DNA from: Verrucomicrobiota bacterium
Lineage (GTDB): Bacteria > Verrucomicrobiota > Verrucomicrobiia > Opitutales > Opitutaceae
Assembly (NCBI GenBank): GCA_028293545.1
Contig: JAQGOP010000027.1
Coordinates: 1 to 64,000, forward strand
DNA: 64,000 bases
Direction: 5' to 3'
Part shown: positions 8,078 through 16,882 of the stretch, piece by piece
Layout: the number at the start of each line of letters is the position of its first letter
Numbering within the stretch: the stretch's first letter is position 1
Translations under genes and position numbers: made by a program
The notes under the pieces: model-generated
Databases searched by the model: none
What the model was told of the DNA's origin: nothing
What the model saw: only the letters and a program-made list of their open reading frames with translations

Positions 8078-9795
8078 AATTGGTTTTCCGTTCCGAGGGT
8101 GAAATAGAAGGTGGCTCCGCGGTCGACGGCGGCCTCCGCCCAGATGCGTCCGCCGTGCCGGTTGACGATGCGCTGCACGATGGCGAGCCCGACACCAGTG
8201 CCCTCGTAATCCTCCGCGCGGTGAAACCGTTGGAACACGCCGAAGAGCTTGTCGGCGTAGCGCATGTCGAAGCCGGTGCCGTTGTCGCGGATGAAGAATG
8301 TCGGCAGGCCGTCGACCACGGAGGAGCCCAGCTCGATCAACGCATGGTCGCGCTTGCGCGTGTACTTGAGCGCATTGGACAGCAAGTTCACCCAAACCTG
8401 CTTGAGGAGCACTGGGTCGCCCATGCTGGCGGGCAGCTCGCCGACGCGCACCTCGACGGAGCGGTCCTTGAACGGAAAACCCAGTTCCTCCAACGTGGCC
8501 TCGACGAGTTTCACGGTGTCAAACGGCCGCTTGGAGAGTCCCTGCCGGTTGAGCCGGGCAAAGGTGAGCAGGTCATCGATCAATGCCCCCATCTTCTGCG
8601 CGCCGCTGCGGATGGTCTGGAGGTAACGGCGGCCTTCATCGGGCAGCTGCGGCCCGAACCGATCCAGCACGACCTGGGAAAATCCGTCGATCGCCCGCAG
8701 CGGCGTGCGCAAATCGTGCGAGACGGAATAGGAGAACGCTTCGAGCTCGCGATTCGCGGACTCGAGCTGCGCAGTCCGTTCCTTCACCCGCTGTTCGAGA
8801 TCGGAGTTCAATTGCTGGATCGTCGCATGCTGGAGGGCTGCGGCTTTCTCCAAGGCCTCCTCGGCGCGCTTGCGGGCGCTGTTGTCGGTCCCGATCAGCA
8901 GGTAGCCGATGATACCGTTCCCGGCATCGCGCAGCGCGGTGACTGAGATGATGGCGGGAAACCGGCTGCCATCCTTGCGGATCTTGGTCAGCTCGTAGAT
9001 GTCCTCGATCCCGCGCGATGCCTTGAAAACCAAGGCGTCGAATCCCGGCGCAATCGTCACGCCGAATTCCGTGCTCAAGGCGCGGGCCCGCGCAACCACC
9101 TCGGTCGCATCGTGCATGTTCGCCGGCGTGATCTTGTTCCTCACTTCGGCGACCGTGTAACCGAGCATCCGCTCGGCCCCGACATTGAACAGCTGGATGA
9201 TTCCCTTCTCGTCCGTCGCGATGCAGGAAAAGTAGGCGCTGCTGAAGATCGCGTTCTGGAGCGCGCTCGCCTTGAGCAGGGCGTCCTCGGCGCGCTTGCG
9301 GGCGCTGTTGTCGGTGCCGATCAGCAGGTACCCGATAATTGCGCCTTGTTCGTTGCGCAGCGCGGTGACGGACACAATGGCCGGAAAATGGCTGCCGTCG
9401 GGGCGGACATAGGTGAGTTCGTAGATGTCCTCCAGGCCGCGGGAAGCTTTGAACACCAGCGCTTCGAAGCCGGGGGTGATGAGCGTCCCGAATTCCTCGC
9501 TCAAGGCAGCGGCCCGCGCCACCAGCTCCTCCTGGTCGGAAATATTGGCGGGAGTGATATGATTCAGCACATCGACCGCCCGGTAACCGAGCATGCGTTC
9601 GGCGCCGACGTTGAAGACCTGGATTACTCCCTCGGCATCGGTCGCGATGCTTGAAAAATTGGCGCTGCTCAGGATCGCGTTCTGCAAGGCGCCCGCCTTG
9701 AGCACCGCCGCCTTCCGACTCGTCTCAGTGATCGCCCCGCGCACAGCAACGTGGAGCGGATGAAATTTATGCCGGGGAGGGGTCGGTTGGGTCAT
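8074..9795 (-). CDS. PAS-PAS sensor histidine kinase
   Basis: 573-aa soluble kinase with two consecutive, highly similar PAS domains (about 32-165 and 166-302), each ending in the same GYLLIGTDNSARKRAE stretch, then a coiled coil, a HisKA domain (SHDLRTPLRAIDGF) and an HATPase domain (NLLSNALKYTRKR, DNGTGFDM, GTGVGLAIV). No membrane segment, so it senses a cytoplasmic cue through PAS; the cofactor is not evident. First gene of an operon with a receiver protein and a hybrid kinase. The start at ATG 9795 precedes the first PAS by a short basic leader. The PAS repeat is discussed as a finding. Confidence 0.92.
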   Translation of the reverse strand: MTQPTPPRHKFHPLHVAVRGAITETSRKAAVLKAGALQNAILSSANFSSIATDAEGVIQVFNVGAERMLGYRAVDVLNHITPANISDQEELVARAAALSEEFGTLITPGFEALVFKASRGLEDIYELTYVRPDGSHFPAIVSVTALRNEQGAIIGYLLIGTDNSARKRAEDALLKASALQNAIFSSAYFSCIATDEKGIIQLFNVGAERMLGYTVAEVRNKITPANMHDATEVVARARALSTEFGVTIAPGFDALVFKASRGIEDIYELTKIRKDGSRFPAIISVTALRDAGNGIIGYLLIGTDNSARKRAEEALEKAAALQHATIQQLNSDLEQRVKERTAQLESANRELEAFSYSVSHDLRTPLRAIDGFSQVVLDRFGPQLPDEGRRYLQTIRSGAQKMGALIDDLLTFARLNRQGLSKRPFDTVKLVEATLEELGFPFKDRSVEVRVGELPASMGDPVLLKQVWVNLLSNALKYTRKRDHALIELGSSVVDGLPTFFIRDNGTGFDMRYADKLFGVFQRFHRAEDYEGTGVGLAIVQRIVNRHGGRIWAEAAVDRGATFYFTLGTENQL

Positions 9796-10113
9796 AGGGT
9801 TGGGTCGACGCGAAACGCAGCCTGCAGGTTTGGCCGCTCTTGTTCCCCGCGAGTGGATGAATTATATAAACCACTCCGTCCGAATACGACTTCGATCCAG
9901 CCGTGTGGCCTCCTCGGGGATCAAAACGTTCCGCCGCCACAGGGTTGGGCCGGTCTTACCCGCGGATGGGTAGGTATGAGCTGAACGAACGTTCGACGCT
10001 CGGTCGGTGGGTACGGAGACGACAGCGCTCAATGCAGTGCGGAGAACGCGCGCAAACGAAAACGCTGTATGCCGGCAGGGCGCCCCCGCTATGCTGAAAC
10101 CACCCCAATTTCC
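9796..10113. other. Divergent intergenic region, no gene seen
   Basis: About 318 bases between the divergent kinase operon and a small membrane-protein gene. It must hold promoters in both directions, but I see no convincing consensus pair, RNA gene or repeat; no REP palindrome occurs here. Confidence 0.5.
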
Positions 10114-10503
10114 ATGCTTCGCATCATCCTCGCGATCTTCGCCGGCTATATTGCCATGGCCGTCCTTGTCATCGTTGCCACCGCGGTCGCCGCCAAGCGC
10201 ATGCTGCATGCACCCGACGTGCGCACGGCGATGAAGCTCACGCCCACTCCCGCTTACCTTGTCGTCAACCTCACGTGTAGCGCGCTGGCCGCGATCGTGG
10301 GAGGATTCGTCTCCGCGGCAGTTGCCGAGGGCTCGGCGTTCACCGCGATTCGCGGACTCGCGGCCGTCATGGCGATCATGGGAATTATTTCCGCCGTCGG
10401 GTCAAAAGGGAGTCCGCGGCCGAAATGGTACGCCCCGGTGCTCATGATCCTCGGGATCGCGGGCGTTTTGGGCGGAGGCTATCTACAGGCGGCTTCGGAA
10501 TAA
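10114..10503 (+). CDS. Small four-helix membrane protein, unknown function
   Basis: 129-aa hydrophobic protein with about four membrane helices (near 3-25, 45-66, 72-92 and 104-122). Small charged loops and Gly/Ala-rich helices suggest a small integral inner-membrane protein. I do not recognise the family. The ATG at 10114 is chosen because it begins directly with the first hydrophobic helix; an in-frame extension upstream to 10069 is possible but hydrophilic. It converges on the outer-membrane-type gene with 34 bases between stops. Confidence 0.7.
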   Translation: MLRIILAIFAGYIAMAVLVIVATAVAAKRMLHAPDVRTAMKLTPTPAYLVVNLTCSALAAIVGGFVSAAVAEGSAFTAIRGLAAVMAIMGIISAVGSKGSPRPKWYAPVLMILGIAGVLGGGYLQAASE

Positions 10504-10537
10504 AAATCCGGCCGGCCGACGGCGGAACCTCGGGGCG

Positions 10538-11554
10538 CTAGAGTTGCCGGCTGATCGAAACCGAAAGAAGATGGTTCACGTAGCGCAGAGGACTGTGCTC
10601 GGTGATGCGGCTTTCGTAGCCGAAGGTCAGCGCGGTTTTCTCGTCGAGTGTGCGAGTGAGGTCGAACGCGGCGCCGAAGGAACGCGCGTCCAGGGCATAT
10701 GCAGTCTGGGGCCGGCCGAAGGTGGTGACCGTGTCCCTGTCGCGCGCGATGGCAGCCAATTCCGGACGCAGCGCGGTCGCATACGAAAGGACATCGCCGC
10801 GCCGCCAGCGCGCGGTGACGGTCAAGGACCACCGCTCGTCGAGCTGGCGCGACACCTCGAGCGCAGCCTCGTCGGCCTCCTGATTATAGAGTTCATCCTC
10901 CGCCGTGCGATGGACCCGGCGATAGCTGGCGGTCAGCTGCGTGCTTTCGTCGAACCGCTGCTGCCACGCGATTCGTCCGCTGCCTTCGTGCGCGGAGCGT
11001 TCCGGATCGCGGGCTTCGATGTCATCGGCCGCGAACTCGACGCGCAGGACGGGAGCGAGCGCGCCGAGTCCGAACTTGTGCTGCCAGGCGAGTCGCGGGC
11101 CGGCGCTGATGTGGTTGAGCCCGTCGAAGCGCGGCCAGGCTTCGGCGGCCACGTTCGCGGACAAGATCAGGGCATCGTCATGACCGAGCTGGAAGCGGTG
11201 GAGGAAGAAATCGACGTCGGCATCGAACAGCAGCGCGCCGATCTTGTCTTCGCTGCGGTCCCCGTTCGAAGCGTTGGTATTCCAACCGACCGTGCTGGAA
11301 GCAGTCACCTGCGCGCCGAGGAATCGCGTCGCAGGCAGGAGCGCAATCGCCACGGCGACGAGTGGGAGGAAGCAGGCGCGAAGGCGGTGAACGGGCCCGG
11401 AGTTAATAATCCCGCGGAGATTGGCGGTGGGAATAACGGGGTCAACTTTTCGACGCCGCCCGCGCCGGTTTTTTAACCGCGAATGAGCCCGAATGCACAC
11501 GTCAGTCCGGACTTCGAAATCCGTGGTGAACGTTCGGGTCGAGGCCCGATTCAC
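10538..11554 (-). CDS. Probable outer-membrane beta-barrel protein
   Basis: Protein of up to 338 aa. A hydrophobic export signal (FLPLVAVAIALLPATRFLGAQ) is followed by about 260 residues of alternating polar/aromatic strands (for example QLTASYRRVHRTAEDELY, RWSLTVTARWRRGD) and a C-terminal strand ending in a hydrophobic-aromatic pattern, all typical of surface-exposed barrels. The start is uncertain: no ATG lies close to the signal, and the GTG at 11554 adds a long basic leader that crosses a short repeat (11470-11530), so the real start may be a rare codon nearer the signal. The 5' end overlaps the stop of the frameshifted VOC gene. Function unknown. Confidence 0.7.
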   Translation of the reverse strand: MNRASTRTFTTDFEVRTDVCIRAHSRLKNRRGRRRKVDPVIPTANLRGIINSGPVHRLRACFLPLVAVAIALLPATRFLGAQVTASSTVGWNTNASNGDRSEDKIGALLFDADVDFFLHRFQLGHDDALILSANVAAEAWPRFDGLNHISAGPRLAWQHKFGLGALAPVLRVEFAADDIEARDPERSAHEGSGRIAWQQRFDESTQLTASYRRVHRTAEDELYNQEADEAALEVSRQLDERWSLTVTARWRRGDVLSYATALRPELAAIARDRDTVTTFGRPQTAYALDARSFGAAFDLTRTLDEKTALTFGYESRITEHSPLRYVNHLLSVSISRQL

Positions 11555-11936
11555 CCATGCCTGTGCGGAGAGATCACTGCTTCCATGCGATAGCCGTCGG
11601 GGTCAAAAACGAAGGCGGCGTAGTAGTCGGGGCCGTACGCCGGGTTCAGCCCGGAGCCGCCGTTGTCCTTGCCGCCATTGGCGAGGGCGGCCGCATGGAA
11701 ATCATCGATCGCCGCCCGCGTGCGGCCGATGAACGCCAAATGAAGCCGTCGCCGGACATGATCTTTTCCTTCGGGCGAAGCCGAATGGAGAAAATGTCCC
11801 CGTTGTCGATCTCGCCGTAGCCGATCACATTGCGACGACTGAAGAATCGCTTGTAGCCGAGCGTGCCCAACGCCGCATCATAGAACGCGGCCGAGCGTTT
11901 GATGTTCGTGACGGGCAGCGAGAGGTGGTGAATCAT
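11551..11936 (-). pseudogene. Frameshifted VOC/glyoxalase family protein
   Basis: The start (IHHLSLPVTNIKRSAAFYDAALGTLGY) is a textbook VOC-superfamily beta-alpha-beta module. After GDGF the frame shifts at about 11741: the next frame continues HLAFIGRTRAAIDDFHAAAL and ends with FVFDPDGYRMEAVISPH, the expected second half. Restoring one base at TTCAT would give one intact protein of about 128 aa. Either a true one-base deletion or a sequencing error. Metal ligands typical of the fold (an early His, late Glu in YRMEAV) are still present across the two frames. Confidence 0.8.
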
Positions 11937-12025
11937 CGGTCGCCTTTGGGCTTCACCACGAATGGACGCGAACGAGCGCGAATCAAACATGAAGACCAGC
12001 CGCGTACGGAACCAATTGCGGAGAA

Positions 12026-12148
12026 GGATTGGCCGCAAAGAAGCGCAAGTTTTCTAGGGCTGCGAAGGAGATTTGGGAGCGCTTATAAGCGCGCGGAAGT
12101 TTCGATTCGAAGCCGCGGAAACTTGCGCTTCTTTGCGGCCAAAACTCC
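12026..12148. repeat. Type B palindromic repeat
   Basis: Inverted repeat with arms GGCCGCAAAGAAGCGCAAGT and its complement around the centre GGAGCGCTTATAAGCGCGCGG. Same family as 1713-1830 and 51036-51158. Relative to the 1.7 kb copy, both arms carry matching changes (atgcg to aagcg on one side, the complement on the other), so the pairing is preserved. Confidence 0.85.
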
Positions 12149-12202
12149 GAGGTCGAAAGCCTGGAAGCTTGGCGCTCGCGGTGGCCTTTGTGGGGGCCTG
12201 GA

Positions 12203-12820
12203 TCAATGCAGTTTCTTCTCCGGGTTTGCCAAGTCGCTCGCCCGGATCGCCTGCGTCTTGCCGTCTTCCGTGCGGATCTGGATCATCTCGCCGCGCTGCG
12301 CGACAATCTTGCCCCTCAGCACGCGGCCATCCTTGAGCGGGATTTCGTCCGGCGCGTGCACCGTCGTGGCGACCTGGCCCAACCCTCGGCACAGCGGGCA
12401 TTCCACTTCGCCTTTTCCCGCGCACCCCGGGCACGGGACCTTGGTGGTTCCCTTGCACATCGCGCATCGGCCCGCGATCGTGGGCGTGCCATTGCGCATT
12501 TCCACCACCTCGCCCAAGTGATGCTGGTTCCAAGCCTGGTAACGCCCGTCCTCCATGTAGAATTTCTGCCACCAGTCGCTATCGGGATGCCCGGCGACCG
12601 GCATGTGAATCCAAGTGCCGGAGGTGAGTTTCAGGCAGGGGCCGGGGCAGTCTCGCACGCCGTGAACGCAGCCCGCCTTGCACGTCACGATCCCGCTGCC
12701 GCGACACTGCGGGCACTCCTTCATCACCTCGTCCGCCGCCCGCGCAGCGAGGCCGAAAAATCCGCTCGCCACGCAGCCGAGGAAAAATCGAAGCCAGGAG
12801 CCGTGGGAAATTTTTTTCAT
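12203..12820 (-). CDS. Exported protein with DnaJ-type CxxCxGxG zinc repeats
   Basis: 205-aa protein with a signal peptide (MKKISHGSWLRFFLGCVASG to ARAA) and cysteine repeats: CPQCRGSGIVTC, a CKAGC/CPGPC pair, then CAMCKGTTKVPCPGCAGKGE and CPLCRGLG. These resemble the zinc-binding central domain of DnaJ but no J domain is present. A C-terminal stretch (LKDGRVLRGKIVAQRGEMI) looks like a small beta domain common in planctomycete/verrucomicrobial exported proteins. Probably a periplasmic zinc-ribbon protein in folding or redox work, but that is inference. ATG 12820 is chosen because it starts the signal peptide. Confidence 0.72.
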   Translation of the reverse strand: MKKISHGSWLRFFLGCVASGFFGLAARAADEVMKECPQCRGSGIVTCKAGCVHGVRDCPGPCLKLTSGTWIHMPVAGHPDSDWWQKFYMEDGRYQAWNQHHLGEVVEMRNGTPTIAGRCAMCKGTTKVPCPGCAGKGEVECPLCRGLGQVATTVHAPDEIPLKDGRVLRGKIVAQRGEMIQIRTEDGKTQAIRASDLANPEKKLH

Positions 12821-12884
12821 AGGGGTCGAACACTTCCACCTCTCCGCGGACCTCGCGCAAATTCGGAAATTACGACGCGCTCGG

Positions 12885-15839
12885 CTAGACTTTGGCGGGA
12901 CTGTCCGGCGGAGGGGCCGCGAGCACTTCCGCCAGCGCGGTCCCCAGGGTTTCAAGCGTGGCCGGTTTGAGCAGGAGGCGCCGAATGCCCGCCGCTTCGA
13001 CGCGCTCGGGAGGAAGCGCCAGGCTGTACCCGGTCATCAGGATCACGGGCAGGTCCGCGCGAATTTTCCGGATTTCGCCCGCGAGCAGCAACCCGCTCAT
13101 TCCCGGCATGGTCTGGTCGGTGAGGACCAGGGCGAACTGCGGGGGGTCCTCGCGAATTTTCGCCAAGGCGGCCGCGGGACTCGGGGTCGACTCGACCGCG
13201 TAACCGAGCGCCGTAACTGCGGTCACGAGGACTTGGAGCAGGAGATCCTCGTCGTCGACGACCAGGATCTTTTCCCCGTGGCCCATCATGAGGCGGGGGA
13301 CGATCGGCGCCACGATGGCGGCTTCGCCGATGTACTCCGGGAAATAAAGGTGGAACGTCGTGCCTTCGCCGATACGGCTCTCCAGGCCGATCGCGCCATC
13401 GTGGCTGTCCATGATGCCGTGGACGACGGCCAACCCCAAGCCGGTGCCTTCGCCCACGGGCTTGGTCGTGAAAAAGGGTTCGAACATGCGACGCTGCGTG
13501 GTTTCGTCCATGCCGCAGCCCGTGTCCGCGACGGACACACGGGCGTAGACGCCGGGCGCCAGCTTGGGCTCTGATGCCGATTCCGCCGTGACGACCCAGC
13601 GCTCGAGCCTCAATTCGATGCGGCCGGCGTCGCCTTGGAGCGCGTGCCAGGCGTTGGTGCCGAGGTTCATCAGGATCTGGTGGATCTGGCCGGAATCCGC
13701 GAGGACGACGGGTGCGTCGTCCTCGAGCGACGAAGTGAATTCCACGCTCGAGGGGATCGTGGCGCGGAGAAGTTTCATCGCCTCCGCGAGGACCGATTGG
13801 AGGGCGATGGGGGAGCGCTCCACTTTTTGCTGCCGGCTGAAGGTCAGGATCTGGCGCACGAGCCCCGTGGCGCGATCGGCGGCCTGCAGCACCCCGGTCA
13901 GGTATTCCTTCAAGGCCGGGTCGTTGGTCACGCGCAACTGGGCCAGGCCGGTGAAGCCGACGATCACGCTGAGGATGTTGTTGAAATCGTGGGCGATGCC
14001 TCCCGCCAGGGTCCCGACCGCTTCCATTTTCTGGGCCTGCCGCAAGTGTTCCTGCATGGTGCGATATTCCGTGAGGTCGCCAGCCACGCCGACCCAGCGC
14101 TTGATCTTGCCGTCGGGGTCGCGGACGGGGAACGCGCGATCGCGGATCCACCGTTGGGTGCCATCAGGCCGCACGATCCGGTATTCGACGTCGTAGTCCC
14201 ACGTGGTCTGCATGGCTTCGGCGGCGCGCTCGACGCGGGCGCGATCCTCGGGGCGGATCGCTTCGAACCAGCGGCCCGGGGAGTCGTAGGCGCTCTGGCA
14301 GGTTTGGCCCCAGATCTTTTCGTAGGCGGGGCTGAGATAGAGGGTCTGCACGTGTGCGGCGTCGGTGACCCAGAAGACTTCGTCGATATTCTCGGCGAGT
14401 TCCCGAAACCGGGTTTCGCTTTCATGCAACGCGGCGAGGCTCCGGCTGCGCTCCGTGACGTCGCGGAAAATCTTGGAGAGGCCGACGATTTCGCCTTTCG
14501 GGTTCTTGATCGGGGACATGGTCACTGCGACCGGGAACCGTTCACCGTTCTTGCGCACGCTCTCGGTATCGAAATGCCGCACGTGGTCGGGATGAAAACC
14601 GGCGATGGACTCGGCATTTTTCTGCTCGTGGTCGTGCGGGGTGATGCGCGCGCTGGGCTGCCCGATGATCTCGCTCGCGGCATAGCCGAACATCAGTTCG
14701 GCCGACGGATTCCAACTCGTGACCATGCCGTCGAGGCTCACGCTGACGATGGCGTCCGCCGAATCCTTCACGATCGCCGCCAACCGCCGCACGTCGTCGT
14801 CCAGGCCCTTTCGCTCCGTGATGTCCTGCAGCGCACCCTGGATGCCCTTGATCGTGCCTTTGGAATTGCGCCGGGCCGAGCCGATCAAACGCACCCACGT
14901 CTCGCAGTCCTTGATCAAGAGGCGGGCCTCGAGGTCAAACGGCGTTCCTTCGCGCGCGCAGCGGCGAAAAGCCTCGGCGACGGCTTCGCGGGATTCGGGG
15001 GCGTAGAATGCGCGCGATGCATTGGGCGCCGGGACGAATCCCGGCGGCACTTGGAAAATGGAGCATACTTGTTCGGACCAGGTTTCCCGAAATTCCGGGA
15101 GCGACATCGACCAGCCCCCCATTCGCGCGAGTTGGCCGGCGAGCGTGAGCTGCAGCTCATGGTCGCGTCGGCGGGCGGCGTCGCGCCACACGGCAAGAAG
15201 CGAAAGCGAGACGAGCACCAAGGCCGCGATACTGCTGCTCCCGATCACGATCATCGTCTGCGTGGCGCTTTTTTTCGCGGAGGCGGCGCGGGCCGAGAGG
15301 AGCGTTGATTCCTCGGTTTCCATTTCCTCCGACAGTTCCCGCAGCCAGTCGCGGGCGAGCACGCTGTTGGTGCCCACGGTTTCCGGGCGGCGAACTCCAT
15401 GGGTCCGGCGGAATTCGATTTCCTCGGAAAGCCGGGCGACCCGCGTCGCGATGAGCGACTGCATCGCATCCAAGCGCCGCTGTTGCGCCGCGTTGTCCTC
15501 GATCAGGACGCGCAGGGCTTTTATATCCGTGGCGATCCGGTCCGGGGTGAGGGCATAGGCCGCCAGGTAGGATTCATGGCCCGTGAGCTCATACGCGCGT
15601 TGGGCGCTTTCCGCATCAGTCACGTGGGACCGCAGGAGGCGGAGAGTCGAAATGACTTCCTCCGAATGTCGGGTCGACTCGGCGGTGCGCTGCATCGTCA
15701 AGACGCTTCGGGCCGACAAGGCGGCGATCAAGGCCAGGCCGGCGAGGACGGAGGAGAAGCCGAGGCGCCATTTCCGTTCGATGGAAACTTTCCGGGCGAG
15801 AAAGTCGAAGACGGAGCGAAACCGGTGGAAAAGATTCAT
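12885..15839 (-). CDS. CHASE3-PAS hybrid sensor histidine kinase
   Basis: 984-aa membrane kinase. Two membrane helices (about 25-45 and 197-220) enclose a helical periplasmic CHASE3-like domain. Three PAS domains follow (about 230-350, 355-480 and 485-610), then a HisKA domain (GGIAHDFNNILSVIVGF), an HATPase domain (NLGTNAWHALQG, DTGCGMDE, GTGLGLAVVHG) and a C-terminal receiver (KILVVDDEDLLL, LVLTDQTMPGMSG). I prefer ATG 15839, which begins just before the basic leader of the first helix, over the one 33 bases upstream. The third PAS closely resembles the last PAS of the 4496-7615 kinase (QTLYLSPAYEKIWG against EKLYVSPAYEIVWG). No dedicated output gene adjoins it. Confidence 0.92.
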   Translation of the reverse strand: MNLFHRFRSVFDFLARKVSIERKWRLGFSSVLAGLALIAALSARSVLTMQRTAESTRHSEEVISTLRLLRSHVTDAESAQRAYELTGHESYLAAYALTPDRIATDIKALRVLIEDNAAQQRRLDAMQSLIATRVARLSEEIEFRRTHGVRRPETVGTNSVLARDWLRELSEEMETEESTLLSARAASAKKSATQTMIVIGSSSIAALVLVSLSLLAVWRDAARRRDHELQLTLAGQLARMGGWSMSLPEFRETWSEQVCSIFQVPPGFVPAPNASRAFYAPESREAVAEAFRRCAREGTPFDLEARLLIKDCETWVRLIGSARRNSKGTIKGIQGALQDITERKGLDDDVRRLAAIVKDSADAIVSVSLDGMVTSWNPSAELMFGYAASEIIGQPSARITPHDHEQKNAESIAGFHPDHVRHFDTESVRKNGERFPVAVTMSPIKNPKGEIVGLSKIFRDVTERSRSLAALHESETRFRELAENIDEVFWVTDAAHVQTLYLSPAYEKIWGQTCQSAYDSPGRWFEAIRPEDRARVERAAEAMQTTWDYDVEYRIVRPDGTQRWIRDRAFPVRDPDGKIKRWVGVAGDLTEYRTMQEHLRQAQKMEAVGTLAGGIAHDFNNILSVIVGFTGLAQLRVTNDPALKEYLTGVLQAADRATGLVRQILTFSRQQKVERSPIALQSVLAEAMKLLRATIPSSVEFTSSLEDDAPVVLADSGQIHQILMNLGTNAWHALQGDAGRIELRLERWVVTAESASEPKLAPGVYARVSVADTGCGMDETTQRRMFEPFFTTKPVGEGTGLGLAVVHGIMDSHDGAIGLESRIGEGTTFHLYFPEYIGEAAIVAPIVPRLMMGHGEKILVVDDEDLLLQVLVTAVTALGYAVESTPSPAAALAKIREDPPQFALVLTDQTMPGMSGLLLAGEIRKIRADLPVILMTGYSLALPPERVEAAGIRRLLLKPATLETLGTALAEVLAAPPPDSPAKV

Positions 15840-16214
15840 GCGCGCGCATCGGTAAAGCGGTGACCGAGACATTGGCGCTGGTGCGAACTGTTACGCTGCC
15901 AGCGACCACCGGGAATCCGGTGGTATTAAACGAACACCGCCACGACTGACTCTGCTTGCCGTTCACACACGGCCCGTATTTTCACTCAACGGCTGGCGGA
16001 GGTATGCTGCGCGCTGGCGCACGAGTCAATCGCGCGGGGGACGGCAGGCGTCGAGTTTCAGCGGATGCAGTTCAGCGAGCGGAAAGGAACGGGGGAATGC
16101 ATCGTTCAATGCGCGAATTCCGCGCACCCGGGACATCGGCAACGAGCAACCCCGCGGCCCGGGATAGCATTGACACACCCCTTGAAGCCGCGTCCCTTTC
16201 GACCCTCACGGCCG
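15840..16214. other. Intergenic region upstream of tRNA-Pro, no gene seen
   Basis: 375 bases between the kinase gene and the tRNA. No coding potential that I trust. A TTGACA hexamer occurs about 45 bases before the tRNA and could be its -35 box, but no good -10 is visible at the right distance. Confidence 0.4.
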
Positions 16215-16291
16215 CGGGGTGTAGCTTAGCCTGGTAGAGCGCCTGGTTTGGGACCAGGAGGTCGCAGGTTCGAATCCTGTCGCCCCGACCA
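16215..16291 (+). tRNA. tRNA-Pro (anticodon TGG)
   Basis: A 77-base cloverleaf with encoded CCA. Acceptor arm CGGGGTG pairs with CGCCCCG (one T-G wobble), followed by discriminator A and CCA; the anticodon stem CCTGG/CCAGG closes the loop TTTGGGA, giving anticodon TGG (proline); the T arm has GGTTCGAATCC. It is the integration site of the prophage: the last 46 bases of the gene plus one base are repeated at 25183-25229, so the 3' half now present is phage-derived and the tRNA stays functional. Confidence 0.97.
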
Positions 16292-16858
16292 TTTTTCCGG
16301 ACCGTCCGTGCCGGTCGGATGTGACGATTCTCCCTCTAGAATCGCCTTCTGCTCGGCAAAATTTATCAATTCGGCGAGCTTGCTCGCGACGGAACGAATT
16401 TCCTGAAAAGGGCATTTTTTCGCCTCAATTTGTGCGTTGCCCTGTGCGTTGCCGATCCAAGGCAGTTTCGCGATTTCGTCATGCAGCGCGAGCGAAGGCA
16501 CATCGGTGTAGACGTTCGCCGTGAGTCTGGGGTCAGAATGCCCGAGAACAGCTTGAGCCGAGCGTTGGTTAATCCCGTACCGCACGCCCATCGTTTGCCA
16601 GGTCTTGCGGAAGGAACGCAGATGAAGGGTTCGGCCCAAGCCGTCCTTCTTTTCGATTCCCACCTCCGCCAAATCGCGCAGGAGTGCCTTTCGCCGTGGG
16701 AACCGGGGAAACACTCGGTCACTGTCCTTGGCATCGACCGGGCGCAAGACCCGCAATTGCGAAGCCAAGTAGGAATGAAGCGGGATAGCCCGTTTGTCCT
16801 TATCCTTGGTGATGGTGTCACGAACCAACACGAACGGCTTATCGCCTTCGACGTGCAT
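16226..16858 (-). pseudogene. Tyrosine integrase, 5'-truncated
   Basis: 210-aa C-terminal part of a phage tyrosine recombinase. Present: the beta-2/3 strand region with the catalytic Lys area (TKDKDKRAIPLH), the H-x-x-R box area (LHLRSFRKTW), and LGHSDPRLTANVYTD containing the final His/Trp-position and nucleophile Tyr. Missing: the N-terminal core-binding domain and the first catalytic Arg box; just upstream of 16858 the frame meets a stop and the sequence turns into the S9 peptidase. The reading frame continues through attL (GRQDSNLRPPGPK) and ends inside tRNA-Pro. In the circular phage the same frame would continue for 48 further residues beyond attP. Likely inactive as it stands. Confidence 0.88.
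16246..16292 (+). repeat. attL (47-bp direct repeat in tRNA-Pro)
   Basis: Identical to 25183-25229. Runs from the anticodon arm (GTTTGGGACCAGGAGG) to one base past the encoded CCA. Flanking bases differ on both sides (G against A before, T against G after), which fixes the repeat limits. Confidence 0.95.
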
Positions 16859-16882
16859 ACCCGGCTATCCCCCAAGTATGAG

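Noticed and set aside
13635-15308. Long plus-strand frame opposite the CHASE3 kinase
   Set aside because: Low-complexity Arg/Ala/Gly-rich translation, no domain, and the minus strand carries an unbroken kinase with all motifs.
16168-16214. Promoter for tRNA-Pro (TTGACA)
   Set aside because: The -35-like hexamer has no acceptable -10 at 16-18 bases; too weak to list as a feature.
16430-16880. N-terminal extension of the S9 peptidase over 150 codons
   Set aside because: This stretch is antisense to clear integrase motifs and shows no peptidase likeness; an open frame there is a by-product of high GC.
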